NCBI GenBank assembly: GCA_023398165.1
Contig: JAEWSQ010000015.1
Coordinates: forward strand, 114,216-178,215
From: Spirochaetota bacterium
GTDB taxonomy: Bacteria; Spirochaetota; Spirochaetia; Treponematales; Treponemataceae
Direction of reading: 5' to 3'
DNA length: 64,000 nucleotides
A program made the position numbers and the translations under genes. A model generated the notes under the pieces. It saw nothing but the letters and a program-made list of their open reading frames with translations, did not search any database and had not been told where the DNA came from. Shown here in pieces: positions 8,852 to 16,505 of this stretch (position 1 is its first letter; each line of letters begins with the position of its first letter).

Positions 8852-9736
8852 TTAATTACCGGGATTTTCTTTTCCAAAACGGGCATATTCACTAGTATCA
8901 TTATCTATAACCATATCCCAAGGATAAATAATATCCATGGTTAAGAGCGTTACAACAAGAACAAATGTAGTTACATAAATTGTTGTACTTGAATTGCCAA
9001 CAACAATTGATACAGGAACAGTCTGCTTGACAAGGTTTTGAACAAAAAAACTTGTAGGAGCCCATGTACCATCTATATCAACACCCATACTCATCCAAGT
9101 AAGCCAAGCTAATTGAGTACAGTATAATGAACTAGAATCATAACTCTTAATGAGCTGTATCATGTACTTTCGACCATTATATTTATTATAGGCCGCCTCT
9201 ATAGCAGCATAACGTTCTCCTTCTGTTTTTGGAGAATTAACATGCAGCAGCTTCATGGCTGTATCATTTACCTTATTTATAGTTTGGTGTTTAGCTGAAT
9301 AGTATGTTGTTTTTGCACCCGTTATTTTCTCTCCCTCAGGCACATCTGCAGTAAGGAATGATGCATTATTATTATTCCAGATTGCACCATGACCGGTTAT
9401 CAGATCTCCAAGTCCAGGTCCGTAAGTATACAGTAAATCTCCAGACTGGGCTGAGTAACCTGATACAAGTATATTATACAAAGCCTCTCTGCTCGATGCT
9501 AGTTGAGGAGCTGACGTCAGTACTCTGCTGTTATCCTTATTTATTGACATCATTGTTCTTGCTGCAGCTTCTTCCATGCCTTCTACAGGTGAATTCAGTG
9601 TATCTATAAGTACTTGATTACCTGAGTCGCTCATATTCTCTGCTACCGGCAATACTTGTGATGCCATTAATGGTGCACGGGCATCAAATGCTTGCTGAAC
9701 AGCACTTGTTAATGCAGCAATATCCTCTTCTGTCAA
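8852..9736 (-). CDS. YiiX-like permuted papain (NlpC/P60 superfamily) cysteine peptidase, C-terminal part of a frameshifted gene
   Basis: The start here is only a TTG inside a longer open frame that runs back to about 9940. The C-terminal half has the YiiX/C92 layout: GDLLYTYG, then His in GHGAIW, then Cys in YCTQLAWLTW after a YNKYNGRKY segment, the circularly permuted order His-before-Cys. Hydrophobic residues near 245-270 are followed by a polar tail. Upstream in-frame sequence (about 67 codons, Glu/Asp/Asn-rich) continues the lipoprotein at 9916-10362 once one A is restored at 9933-9937. As sequenced, this part lacks a signal peptide and a proper start, so it is probably inactive unless the frameshift is suppressed or is an error. 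Confidence 0.7.
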   Translation of the reverse strand: MTEEDIAALTSAVQQAFDARAPLMASQVLPVAENMSDSGNQVLIDTLNSPVEGMEEAAARTMMSINKDNSRVLTSAPQLASSREALYNILVSGYSAQSGDLLYTYGPGLGDLITGHGAIWNNNNASFLTADVPEGEKITGAKTTYYSAKHQTINKVNDTAMKLLHVNSPKTEGERYAAIEAAYNKYNGRKYMIQLIKSYDSSSLYCTQLAWLTWMSMGVDIDGTWAPTSFFVQNLVKQTVPVSIVVGNSSTTIYVTTFVLVVTLLTMDIIYPWDMVIDNDTSEYARFGKENPGN

Positions 9737-9915
9737 TTTATCCGCTGAATTTCTACTTAATACTGCAAATCTTTCATTTGAATCAAGAATAGACTGTATA
9801 TCATCTTCAATTCCACTTAAATCAATATTTGCATTTACCTCTTCTGCAATTTCATCAACATTGAAATCTTCGTTATTTGCTATGTTTTGTACTGCTTTCG
9901 TGTAAACTAGTTTAT

Positions 9916-10362
9916 CTACTTCAGAAAGAGGATTTTTGTATCAAGTATAAAATCAAGCCCATTGATAGTCTCTATTATTGTTTCATCTGAGTCTGATGTA
10001 ACCCTGCTTAAATTTGGAAACACACTTCTAAAATGCTCTCTTTCAGAATCTTCTGGTATTACAAAGCCAGATTTAGATACATCAACTTCAACAATAATTC
10101 TTTGTTCCTTGGTTTCAATAGTTTCTATTGATTTAAAATCAACGACATTTACAACAGCAGATTTTGCTGAGTCTTTTTCAGCAGTTGAGATTTCTTCATT
10201 TCCAGTTAAAATAGTAGGTGCACTTACTACAACCGGTGAGTTAAATGCAAGATTACAACTTACTAACGGTGCTGATAAAATCATTACTGTTAATATCCAA
10301 CAAATAGCTCTTTGTGATACATGTCTAAAATAAACAGACATGCTCCTTTCCCTTTTTTCCAT
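9916..10362 (-). CDS. N-terminal lipoprotein part of the frameshifted cysteine-peptidase gene
   Basis: 148 aa as read. The signal peptide is followed by lipobox LVSC (Cys36); then an acidic, Ser/Thr-rich region ending in a compact NGLDFILD segment. SD AAGGAG lies seven bases before the ATG and right behind the omptin-like gene. After residue 142 the frame is lost in an A5 run (9933-9937 on the plus strand as T5). With six A residues the reading frame would continue through NPLSEVDKLVYTKAV into the peptidase, giving one protein of about 503 aa. Confidence 0.7.
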   Translation of the reverse strand: MEKRERSMSVYFRHVSQRAICWILTVMILSAPLVSCNLAFNSPVVVSAPTILTGNEEISTAEKDSAKSAVVNVVDFKSIETIETKEQRIIVEVDVSKSGFVIPEDSEREHFRSVFPNLSRVTSDSDETIIETINGLDFILDTKILFLK

Positions 10363-10365
10363 ACT

Positions 10366-11337
10366 TCACTCCTTATTATTTATAAATCCCGAACCGGGAC
10401 TTAGGGACAATACCAAGAGTAATAACAAAAAACTGTTTGTAGTACCCGAGCCTGCATTTTCTGTTAAAATAAATTCTCTATTGTATAATCCAATTCCATT
10501 TGAAGAGGTTGAACCATAACAACAAAAATAGTGGTAAAAAGCTTCCAGTTTAATATCAAAATAACTGTTTTTTAACAGATTACTGAAGAAGGACAATCCA
10601 ATTCTATAACCATATCCACCTTGCATGGAATCATAGAATTGAACCAATCTTAAGACATGACTGTCCATTGATTTAATATTCATGTAAGGGAAGTAGGAAA
10701 TTGATAATACACTTATAAGATTAGAGAACAAAAGAGTATTCTCTACACCCAAATATGGATAGAAAATTGATTGTTCATATGAAATAACTGGTCCTGCTAC
10801 TTCTTTCTTTTCTTCATTTCCTGTCCATTCTAGTATACCGGTATCAGGATATTGTACAAAACCGTCTTGCGCAGTGTTTTTCCTATTCTGATAACTAACA
10901 CCTAGAAATGGATTTAAAGTATATTTGTTGTTTACAACCTGAATAGAATAAATTAAAGTACTTGAAGTAGTAAAATCTTTATCCAGGTAATTATCATGTT
11001 TTGAATAGTAAGAAATAACATCATCTGTCTCCGATAAATAATCAAAGTCCTCAAGAAAACCAGTTTTAACAGGAATTGCAGTGATTAATTTGTTTGTAAG
11101 TTTAAATGATAAGAACTCAAAAGTAATATCTATATCTGTTACAGGTATTACTGGCTGCTTCCAAACAAGTTTACTTATTTGCTTACTATTTTCAAAAACA
11201 AGTTCCTCTGTTTTTCCTGACATTACACCTGCACTTGTTTCTACATTGAAAACAAATAGTGTGTTCTGTTGAGAAAACATGAGAATTTCACAAAATACTA
11301 AAAACCAGAGAATAGTCAGAAACTTTTTATTGTACAT
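10366..11337 (-). CDS. Omptin-like outer-membrane protease
   Basis: 323 aa with signal peptide (cleaved near MFSQQN) and alternating beta-barrel composition. The sequence parallels OmpT: SAGVMSGKTEELVF...ISKLVWK matches the LGTLSGKTKERVY...VSQLDWK region; EDFDYL matches the DQDWMD loop with both catalytic Asp (OmpT 83 and 85); MDSHVLR matches NDEHYD with the Asp-His pair (OmpT 210/212). Omptins are barrel proteases best known from enterobacteria. The C-terminus is odd: after TTNS the frame reads an unusual poly-Leu stretch, whereas adding one T at 10427-10432 gives SFFVITLGIVPKSRFGIYK and a TAATAA stop at 10376, a more barrel-like end. Followed four bases later by the lipoprotein gene. Confidence 0.7.
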   Translation of the reverse strand: MYNKKFLTILWFLVFCEILMFSQQNTLFVFNVETSAGVMSGKTEELVFENSKQISKLVWKQPVIPVTDIDITFEFLSFKLTNKLITAIPVKTGFLEDFDYLSETDDVISYYSKHDNYLDKDFTTSSTLIYSIQVVNNKYTLNPFLGVSYQNRKNTAQDGFVQYPDTGILEWTGNEEKKEVAGPVISYEQSIFYPYLGVENTLLFSNLISVLSISYFPYMNIKSMDSHVLRLVQFYDSMQGGYGYRIGLSFFSNLLKNSYFDIKLEAFYHYFCCYGSTSSNGIGLYNREFILTENAGSGTTNSFLLLLLVLSLSPGSGFINNKE

Positions 11338-11509
11338 AATCTCTCTTTATTTACTATAATTGACTATATTTTAAATTTTGTCAACTTAAAAAAATGTCCG
11401 ATATTACCTCGATGATACTTTTCTCGGAGTCTCAAGTCTTCTGAAAGAACCCCTTATTATTCGAAAAAGGTAGATAAACACGAAATAAGAGTTTCGCGGC
11501 ACGGATGAC

Positions 11510-11817
11510 GCTGTAAAGAAGGAACACTGATAGATATTGATTTGTATAGGGTAAAAGCACTGAGTATCGCCGCGACGCCAGCTTGCGGGTTTCCTACGGA
11601 AACTATGAGGCACAAAGGCAAGTATCGGCGCTGCGACGTCTCGCACCTCATCCTTCGGATGTATGGGGAACAGAGAATAGTATCGGCGCTGTCATTCCTT
11701 TGGAATGTATAGGGAGCAGCAGAAAGTATCGCCGCGACGCCAGCTTGCGGCTCATCCTTCGGATGTATAGGGCTCAGCAGGGAGTATCGGCGCTGCGACG
11801 TCTCGCGCCTCATCAGC
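11510..11817 (-). repeat. Structured tandem repeat, array B (about five units, 58-bp period)
   Basis: Reading the minus strand, units of 58, 46, 58 and 58 bases start at GATACT. Each has a first hairpin (ATCC-GAA-GGAT, ATTCC-AAA-GGAAT or TTTCC-GTA-GGAAA) and, in the 58-base units, a second GC-rich hairpin (GCCGC...GCGGC or GGTGC/GGCGC...GCGCC). The stem changes are compensatory. Frames that stay open across it encode Arg/Ser-rich low-complexity peptides and are not genes. The 11338-11509 stretch before it has no recognised feature. Confidence 0.85.
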
Positions 11818-11832
11818 GTAATTTGCGGATAC

Positions 11833-11861
11833 TTGTAAAATTTTTTTATACATGCTAGTAT
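11833..11861 (+). promoter_or_regulatory. Predicted promoter of the thiamine operon
   Basis: TTGTAA, 17-base spacer, TAGTAT. Transcription would start about 11868, immediately before the riboswitch. Confidence 0.7.
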
Positions 11862-11870
11862 TTTTTCTGA

Positions 11871-11976
11871 TTTACCGGGGTGTGAAAGCGCGGCAGCGCG
11901 GCTTTCTCTGAGATTATACCCGCTGAACACCGCATGGTGTTCTGAACCTGATCCGGATAATACCGGCGGAGGAAAG
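11871..11976 (+). promoter_or_regulatory. TPP riboswitch (THI box)
   Basis: Contains the conserved core GGGGTG, then CTGAGATTATACCC, a GAACACC/GGTGTTC P3 hairpin, and the 3' element CTGATCCGGATAATACCGG followed by the Shine-Dalgarno sequence GGAGGAAAG. Because the SD is the end of the element and no intrinsic terminator intervenes, control is probably at translation initiation. It precedes thiBPQ. Confidence 0.97.
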
Positions 11977-11978
11977 TA

Positions 11979-13013
11979 ATGAGTAAGCATACTAAAATCA
12001 TTACAGTTCTATTATTCTCGTTGTCTGCTGTTATGTTTGTATTTACAAGCTGCAGCAGGATGTCAAAAGTGTCTCCTGAGCGTTTAAAAGAAGTTGTCGT
12101 ATACACCTACGATTCTTTTATTTCCGAATGGGGACCCGGTCCTGCGCTCATTGAAGCATTTGAAAAGCAAAGTGGCTACAAATTGACTTTTATTTCATGC
12201 GGAGACGGAGGACAGGTGCTTGCACGGGCCGTGCTTGAAAAGGACAATCCGCAGTCGGATGTTCTTGTGGGACTCGATAATCAGCTTGTCGATGAGGCCC
12301 GGAAAAGAGGCATCCTTACTGCTTATAAACCGCTCAATGCAGAAACCCTTATTCCCCCGAGTCTTCTTCTCTGTGATGACTGGCTTTTAACTCCCTATGA
12401 CTGGAGCAATTTCGCTCTCATCTACGACACCAAATCTTCGGTGAGGGAACCAGTTTCCCTTGAAGATCTCACAAAAAGCGAATATGAGAAAAAAATTATT
12501 CTTATGGACCCGAGAACCAGCACCCCGGGGCTCGGCTTTGTTTCATGGACGGTAAGCGTCTTCGGTGATAAATATCTAGATTACTGGAAAAGACTTAAGC
12601 CTAACATTTTAACTATGGCTCCCGGCTGGGATACCGGCTACGGTTTATTTACCTCCGGTGAAGCTCCTCTTGTTATAAGCTACACGACGAGCCCGGCGTA
12701 TCATGTTGAGTATGAAAATGAAACACGCTACAAAGCGCTCATTTTTGACGAGGGGCATGCGTATCAGATAGAAGGAGCAGGCGTGGTTAAAAATGCTCAA
12801 AACGAAAAAGGAGCCAAAGCCTTTATAGACTTTCTTATTTCCAGGGAGGCACAGGATTTAATCCCTCTTCTGCAGTGGATGTATCCTGTAAATAAAGATG
12901 TTGTTCTTCCCTCTTCTTTTGACGCGGCTCCGAAGGCCGGGAAAAATGTGAGTGCCGATCCTCAAAAGGTTCTGGACGCATCTGAAAAAATTATGACAAT
13001 GCTTTCCCAGTAA
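11979..13013 (+). CDS. thiB: Thiamine ABC transporter substrate-binding lipoprotein
   Basis: Captures thiamine (or TPP) outside the inner membrane. 344 aa with signal peptide and lipobox FTSC (Cys25), so lipid-anchored. The mature region reads VVVYTYDSFISEWGPGPALIEAFEKQ, typical of ThiB/TbpA (TIGR01254-like), followed by DVLVGLDNQL and the YDTKSS/TSTPGLGF segments. Translated from the SD within the TPP riboswitch. The next gene starts two bases after the stop. Specificity is inferred from both family and riboswitch. Confidence 0.95.
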   Translation: MSKHTKIITVLLFSLSAVMFVFTSCSRMSKVSPERLKEVVVYTYDSFISEWGPGPALIEAFEKQSGYKLTFISCGDGGQVLARAVLEKDNPQSDVLVGLDNQLVDEARKRGILTAYKPLNAETLIPPSLLLCDDWLLTPYDWSNFALIYDTKSSVREPVSLEDLTKSEYEKKIILMDPRTSTPGLGFVSWTVSVFGDKYLDYWKRLKPNILTMAPGWDTGYGLFTSGEAPLVISYTTSPAYHVEYENETRYKALIFDEGHAYQIEGAGVVKNAQNEKGAKAFIDFLISREAQDLIPLLQWMYPVNKDVVLPSSFDAAPKAGKNVSADPQKVLDASEKIMTMLSQ

Positions 13014-13015
13014 AT

Positions 13016-14491
13016 ATGGAAACGGCACTGCAGATTTTAAGAGCCTTATCGTTCACGGTGTGGCAGGCATTTTTATCGATGCTTGTCGCTCTTGCTGCGG
13101 GGCTTTGCGCATCCTACTATGCGGCGAAAAAAAAATCTCTTTTCGCCCGTTTTCTTTCATCCCTTTCTGCAGTGCCTCTATGCGTGCCGCCTCTTCTTGT
13201 GGCTCTCGGGTTTGTGCTTTTTTACGGCATGAACGGTACGGCAAACCGTTTTTTAGTATCTGTTTTTTCTCTTAAAGAAAGCCCGCTTTCGTTTTTATAC
13301 TCGTTTTCCGGCATCATTATTGCCCACGGTTTTTATAATTTCCCTCTTGTCATGAGAAGCTGCGCCGATGTATGGGCTGCCGTTCCGGAAGAGGAGGAGC
13401 AGGCAGCCTCTCTTCTCGGTGCTTCCAGGTGGAGGGTCTTTAGAACAATAACGCTGTATCAGCTTTCAAGCCCCATTGCGTCTTCCTGCATTCTTGTGTT
13501 CCTATACTGCTTTTTTAGTTTTATCATAGTGCTCTTATTCGGTTCTGTAGGAGGAACAACCATAGAGGTGGAAGTATTCCGCGCCGCCCGTATAACGATG
13601 AACTATTCCTATGCAGGAATTTTAGCTTTTATAGAAACAGCTTCCGCCCTCCTCATCGTGTACGTGTACAGTATTGCAGAGGAAAAAGGGAAAAAAAGCA
13701 TCGGAACGAGGGCTGTAAGCCGCATAAAAACCCCCATAAAAACCCCTGCTGAAAAAATTACCGCATTCTTTCTCTTTGTATGCATCTTTCTTTTTTTTAT
13801 AGCCCCGTTTTTTTCAATACCGGTAAAAGCCCTCTCGTCTCCGGCGAGTTTTAAAACTCTTTTTTCACGAAAAACTTTTTATACTTCTCTTGTTATAACG
13901 GTAATAACTGCAGTATCAACAGGTCTTTTATCAGTCTTTACCGGGTTTTTCTATGCTCTTTTGTGCCGGTTTCTGGATCCGTATAAAAAGAGCAGAATTT
14001 TAAGACTTCTTCCCCTTATGCCGCTTGCAGTGTCATCGGTGGTACTCGGTTTTGTACTGATTCTTATTCTCAATGCGCTGCGCATTCCTTCAAACACCGG
14101 TGTGCTTATTGCAGCTCAAACTCTTCTCGTGTGGCCCTTTGCATACCGCCAGATAGTTTCCCACATGGACCGCATACCGCTGTATATTGATGAAGCTTCT
14201 TCTATATTGGCTCCGCATTTTTTACACCGTATCTTTACTATATACCTGCCGCTGTGTAAAAGAGGTCTGGTATCAGCTTTTGCGTTCAGTTTTGCAATAA
14301 GTGCCGGAGACGCAAGTTTGCCCCTCGTACTGGCAGTCAGCCGGAGTGAAACCCTTGCTCTGTTTACCTACCGTCTTGCAGGTTCCTACCGTTTTACAGA
14401 GGCTTGCGCGTGCGGCACGGTGTTAATGCTCATAAGCATGATAGTTTTTTTTCTCGGCGATGCGGTGGACAGCAAAGGAGATTTTACATGA
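13016..14491 (+). CDS. thiP: Thiamine ABC transporter permease
   Basis: 491 aa with two fused permease halves of about six membrane helices each, as in ThiP. Each half has an EAA-type loop that contacts the ATPase: EEEQAASLLGASRWRVF near residue 125 and DEASSILAPHFLHRIF near residue 400. Starts with ATG two bases after thiB and overlaps thiQ by four bases (ATGA), so the operon is tightly coupled. Confidence 0.95.
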   Translation: METALQILRALSFTVWQAFLSMLVALAAGLCASYYAAKKKSLFARFLSSLSAVPLCVPPLLVALGFVLFYGMNGTANRFLVSVFSLKESPLSFLYSFSGIIIAHGFYNFPLVMRSCADVWAAVPEEEEQAASLLGASRWRVFRTITLYQLSSPIASSCILVFLYCFFSFIIVLLFGSVGGTTIEVEVFRAARITMNYSYAGILAFIETASALLIVYVYSIAEEKGKKSIGTRAVSRIKTPIKTPAEKITAFFLFVCIFLFFIAPFFSIPVKALSSPASFKTLFSRKTFYTSLVITVITAVSTGLLSVFTGFFYALLCRFLDPYKKSRILRLLPLMPLAVSSVVLGFVLILILNALRIPSNTGVLIAAQTLLVWPFAYRQIVSHMDRIPLYIDEASSILAPHFLHRIFTIYLPLCKRGLVSAFAFSFAISAGDASLPLVLAVSRSETLALFTYRLAGSYRFTEACACGTVLMLISMIVFFLGDAVDSKGDFT

Positions 14492-15174
14492 GTTCATTCT
14501 ATTTTCAGGCTCATAAACTGTATAAAAAGTGGGATACTGTTACTGTTGATGTATCGATTGAAGTTGAAAAATCGTCGATGCTTGCAATAGCCGGAAAATC
14601 CGGAAGCGGAAAATCCACGGTTTTGCGTATCATTGCAGGTTTGACACCGCAGTGTTCGTATGAATCTCTCATACTCGACGGAATAGATATAGGCACTCTT
14701 CCGCCCGGAAGAAGAGGCGTTGGAATGGTATTCCAAAATCATGCTCTTTTTCCCCACATGAGGGTTGACGATAATGCAGCCTACGGGCTAAGAAGCCGCG
14801 GAATGAGTAAAAAAGAAAGCAGATTTAAAGCCTGCCAAATGCTTGAACGCTTCGGTTTATCGGGCTTTGCGCACCGTTATCCCGTTTCACTTTCGGGAGG
14901 CGAGGCACAGCGTGTTTCACTTGCCCGCACTCTGATAGTTGAACCCAAATTAGTTCTCTTCGATGAACCTCTTTCCTCCCTCGACGCACCCCTGCGTAAA
15001 GTTCTTGCCCTCGACATCAGGCAGCGGCAGAAGGAGCTCGGCTTTACCGGGATTCTTGTGACCCATGACATCGCCGAAGTAAAGGCCATGAGCGATGCGG
15101 TGCTTGTTATGAAAGACGGAAGGGAATCATGGAAGGGGAGCCCCGAAGAATTTCATGAGGCTCTTCTCGTATAA
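14488..15174 (+). CDS. thiQ: Thiamine ABC transporter ATPase
   Basis: 228 aa. Walker A GKSGSGKST, Q-loop MVFQNHALFPH, signature LSGGEAQRVS, Walker B LVLFDEPLSSLDAPLR, H-loop VTHDIAEV. The ATG at 14488 overlaps the thiP stop and has AAAGGAG in front; longer starts upstream lie inside thiP. Ends seven bases from the stop of the convergent dus gene. Confidence 0.95.
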   Translation: MSSFYFQAHKLYKKWDTVTVDVSIEVEKSSMLAIAGKSGSGKSTVLRIIAGLTPQCSYESLILDGIDIGTLPPGRRGVGMVFQNHALFPHMRVDDNAAYGLRSRGMSKKESRFKACQMLERFGLSGFAHRYPVSLSGGEAQRVSLARTLIVEPKLVLFDEPLSSLDAPLRKVLALDIRQRQKELGFTGILVTHDIAEVKAMSDAVLVMKDGRESWKGSPEEFHEALLV

Positions 15175-15181
15175 AAAAACG

Positions 15182-16183
15182 TTATTCATTCTCTTTTGAG
15201 CTGATATATTGTTCATGCGGCATCGATTCAAAATATGATAAAAACACCTCTTTCTGATATGTAATGTCGAAGTTCTTGAAAAGCTTTGTCCTCACGTGGT
15301 GGCCGAATGAAAAATTGGCGCAGTAGTATGATAAAAACCGCCTCATTCTTGTTTCTCTGAATTCCGGCGGCTGATATGTATCGAGCGCGTCGGAGAAAAA
15401 ACAAAAAATTTCATACAGATCGGCTCTAAAAGACTTTCCGGAGAGTTCCGCAAAAATCCAGGGTTTTTGAACAGCAGCCCTCCCGATCATAAAGCCGTCT
15501 GCACTGGGTGAAGTTTTCTTTTTCTCTTCAAGTGAACTAAGGTTTGTAATATCCCCGTTTCCAATGACACTTATAGTTTTACCATATTTCTCATGGATGT
15601 GTGATGCAAGTGTTTCAACATATTTCCACTGTGCGCTTCTTCCGTAGGTTTGCCTTCTCGTTCTGGGGTGCAGTACAATACGCTGGACTCCTTCGCCTGC
15701 AAGCATATCGGCAAATGACAGGAGCTGTTCAATAGTAAAGTTTTCATCGCCCAGTCTCATTTTCACACTGAGTCTTTTACAACCGCCCTCCGATGCATCC
15801 ATCTGTTTTCTGACCGATTTTACAAGTGATGCTGTTTCTTTCCTGTCTTTCATCATCCATGCTATTCCCGAGCCTTGCCGGTATATTTCCGGGGCGGAGC
15901 AGCCCATATTTAGATCGATTCCTTTGCCTCCCAGTTCCTGAACCCTGCTGACAGCCTCAAGAATAGGCTTTTCTCTTGAATCGGTAAGCTGCCACACAAT
16001 TTTATCCGGCTCAGGTCCATTCAAGAGGTAGTATTTCTCAAACTGTCCGTTTGCAATAAGCGATGAAGCATGAATCATCTCGGTATAGTATTCAGTGCAG
16101 AAACCAAACCTGTAAATACAATGCCGGAAAGCTTCATGTGAAAGGGTTGCCATGGGAGCAAAAATTAGATTCATGGGAGGCAT
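15182..16183 (-). CDS. dus: tRNA-dihydrouridine synthase
   Basis: Flavoenzyme that reduces uridine to dihydrouridine in tRNA D-loops. 333 aa; starts MNLIFAPMATLSHEAFR (FMN-binding barrel start), has the catalytic Cys in LNMGCSAPEIYRQGSG near residue 97, the KMRLG phosphate/FMN strand, the LHPRTRRQTYGRSAQW motif, and GNGDI and GFMIGRAAVQKPWIF at the FMN phosphate site. The first ATG or the one three codons later may be used, since neither has a strong SD. Which subfamily (A, B or C) was not settled. Confidence 0.92.
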   Translation of the reverse strand: MPPMNLIFAPMATLSHEAFRHCIYRFGFCTEYYTEMIHASSLIANGQFEKYYLLNGPEPDKIVWQLTDSREKPILEAVSRVQELGGKGIDLNMGCSAPEIYRQGSGIAWMMKDRKETASLVKSVRKQMDASEGGCKRLSVKMRLGDENFTIEQLLSFADMLAGEGVQRIVLHPRTRRQTYGRSAQWKYVETLASHIHEKYGKTISVIGNGDITNLSSLEEKKKTSPSADGFMIGRAAVQKPWIFAELSGKSFRADLYEIFCFFSDALDTYQPPEFRETRMRRFLSYYCANFSFGHHVRTKLFKNFDITYQKEVFLSYFESMPHEQYISSKENE

Positions 16184-16505
16184 ACTATCATAAAAAATGC
16201 CGGATACATAGACCGCAGGGAATAGAATTATTCCCCTCTAAATGATTTAGTAAGAAATTTATATACCACAACTGAAAAATTGAACCAAGGCACTAAGCGC
16301 AGTGTGGCATTACTATCTTTGGGTTTTCTTAATCCCGCTGCGAGACGCGCCTCAGTTCATTTTTCATCGTGTTAATATCTCTCAAAAAATCATTATAGAT
16401 GTGCAGAAAATAATTTTTTCTACTGCATTTTTGTATTCCATTGGTAAGGGTTTTTGGAGAGTTTTACTTGTAATTTGCAGTGATACATGGTACTTTAAGG
16501 TTAAA
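16184..16505. other. Intergenic stretch between divergent dus and the DUF1538 gene
   Basis: 322 bases. The frame of the downstream transporter is open across part of it from 16302, but it lacks a start with SD and encodes an unlikely extension. I found no riboswitch, RNA gene or repeat, and no clear promoter. Confidence 0.5.

Noticed and set aside
9933..9937. Programmed -1 frameshift joining the lipoprotein and peptidase
   Set aside because: The tract is only A5 in ACAAAAATC, not a canonical X-XXY-YYZ heptamer, and no downstream stimulatory structure was seen. A missing base is simpler.
11457..11990. Minus-strand frame of 177 codons across the 58-bp repeats
   Set aside because: Open only because the repeats lack stops in that frame; low-complexity Arg/Ser product, no SD, and it overlaps the TPP riboswitch.
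16302..16505. N-terminal extension of the DUF1538 protein
   Set aside because: No SD at 16302; the extension is not family-like, and the ATG at 16506 gives the normal start.
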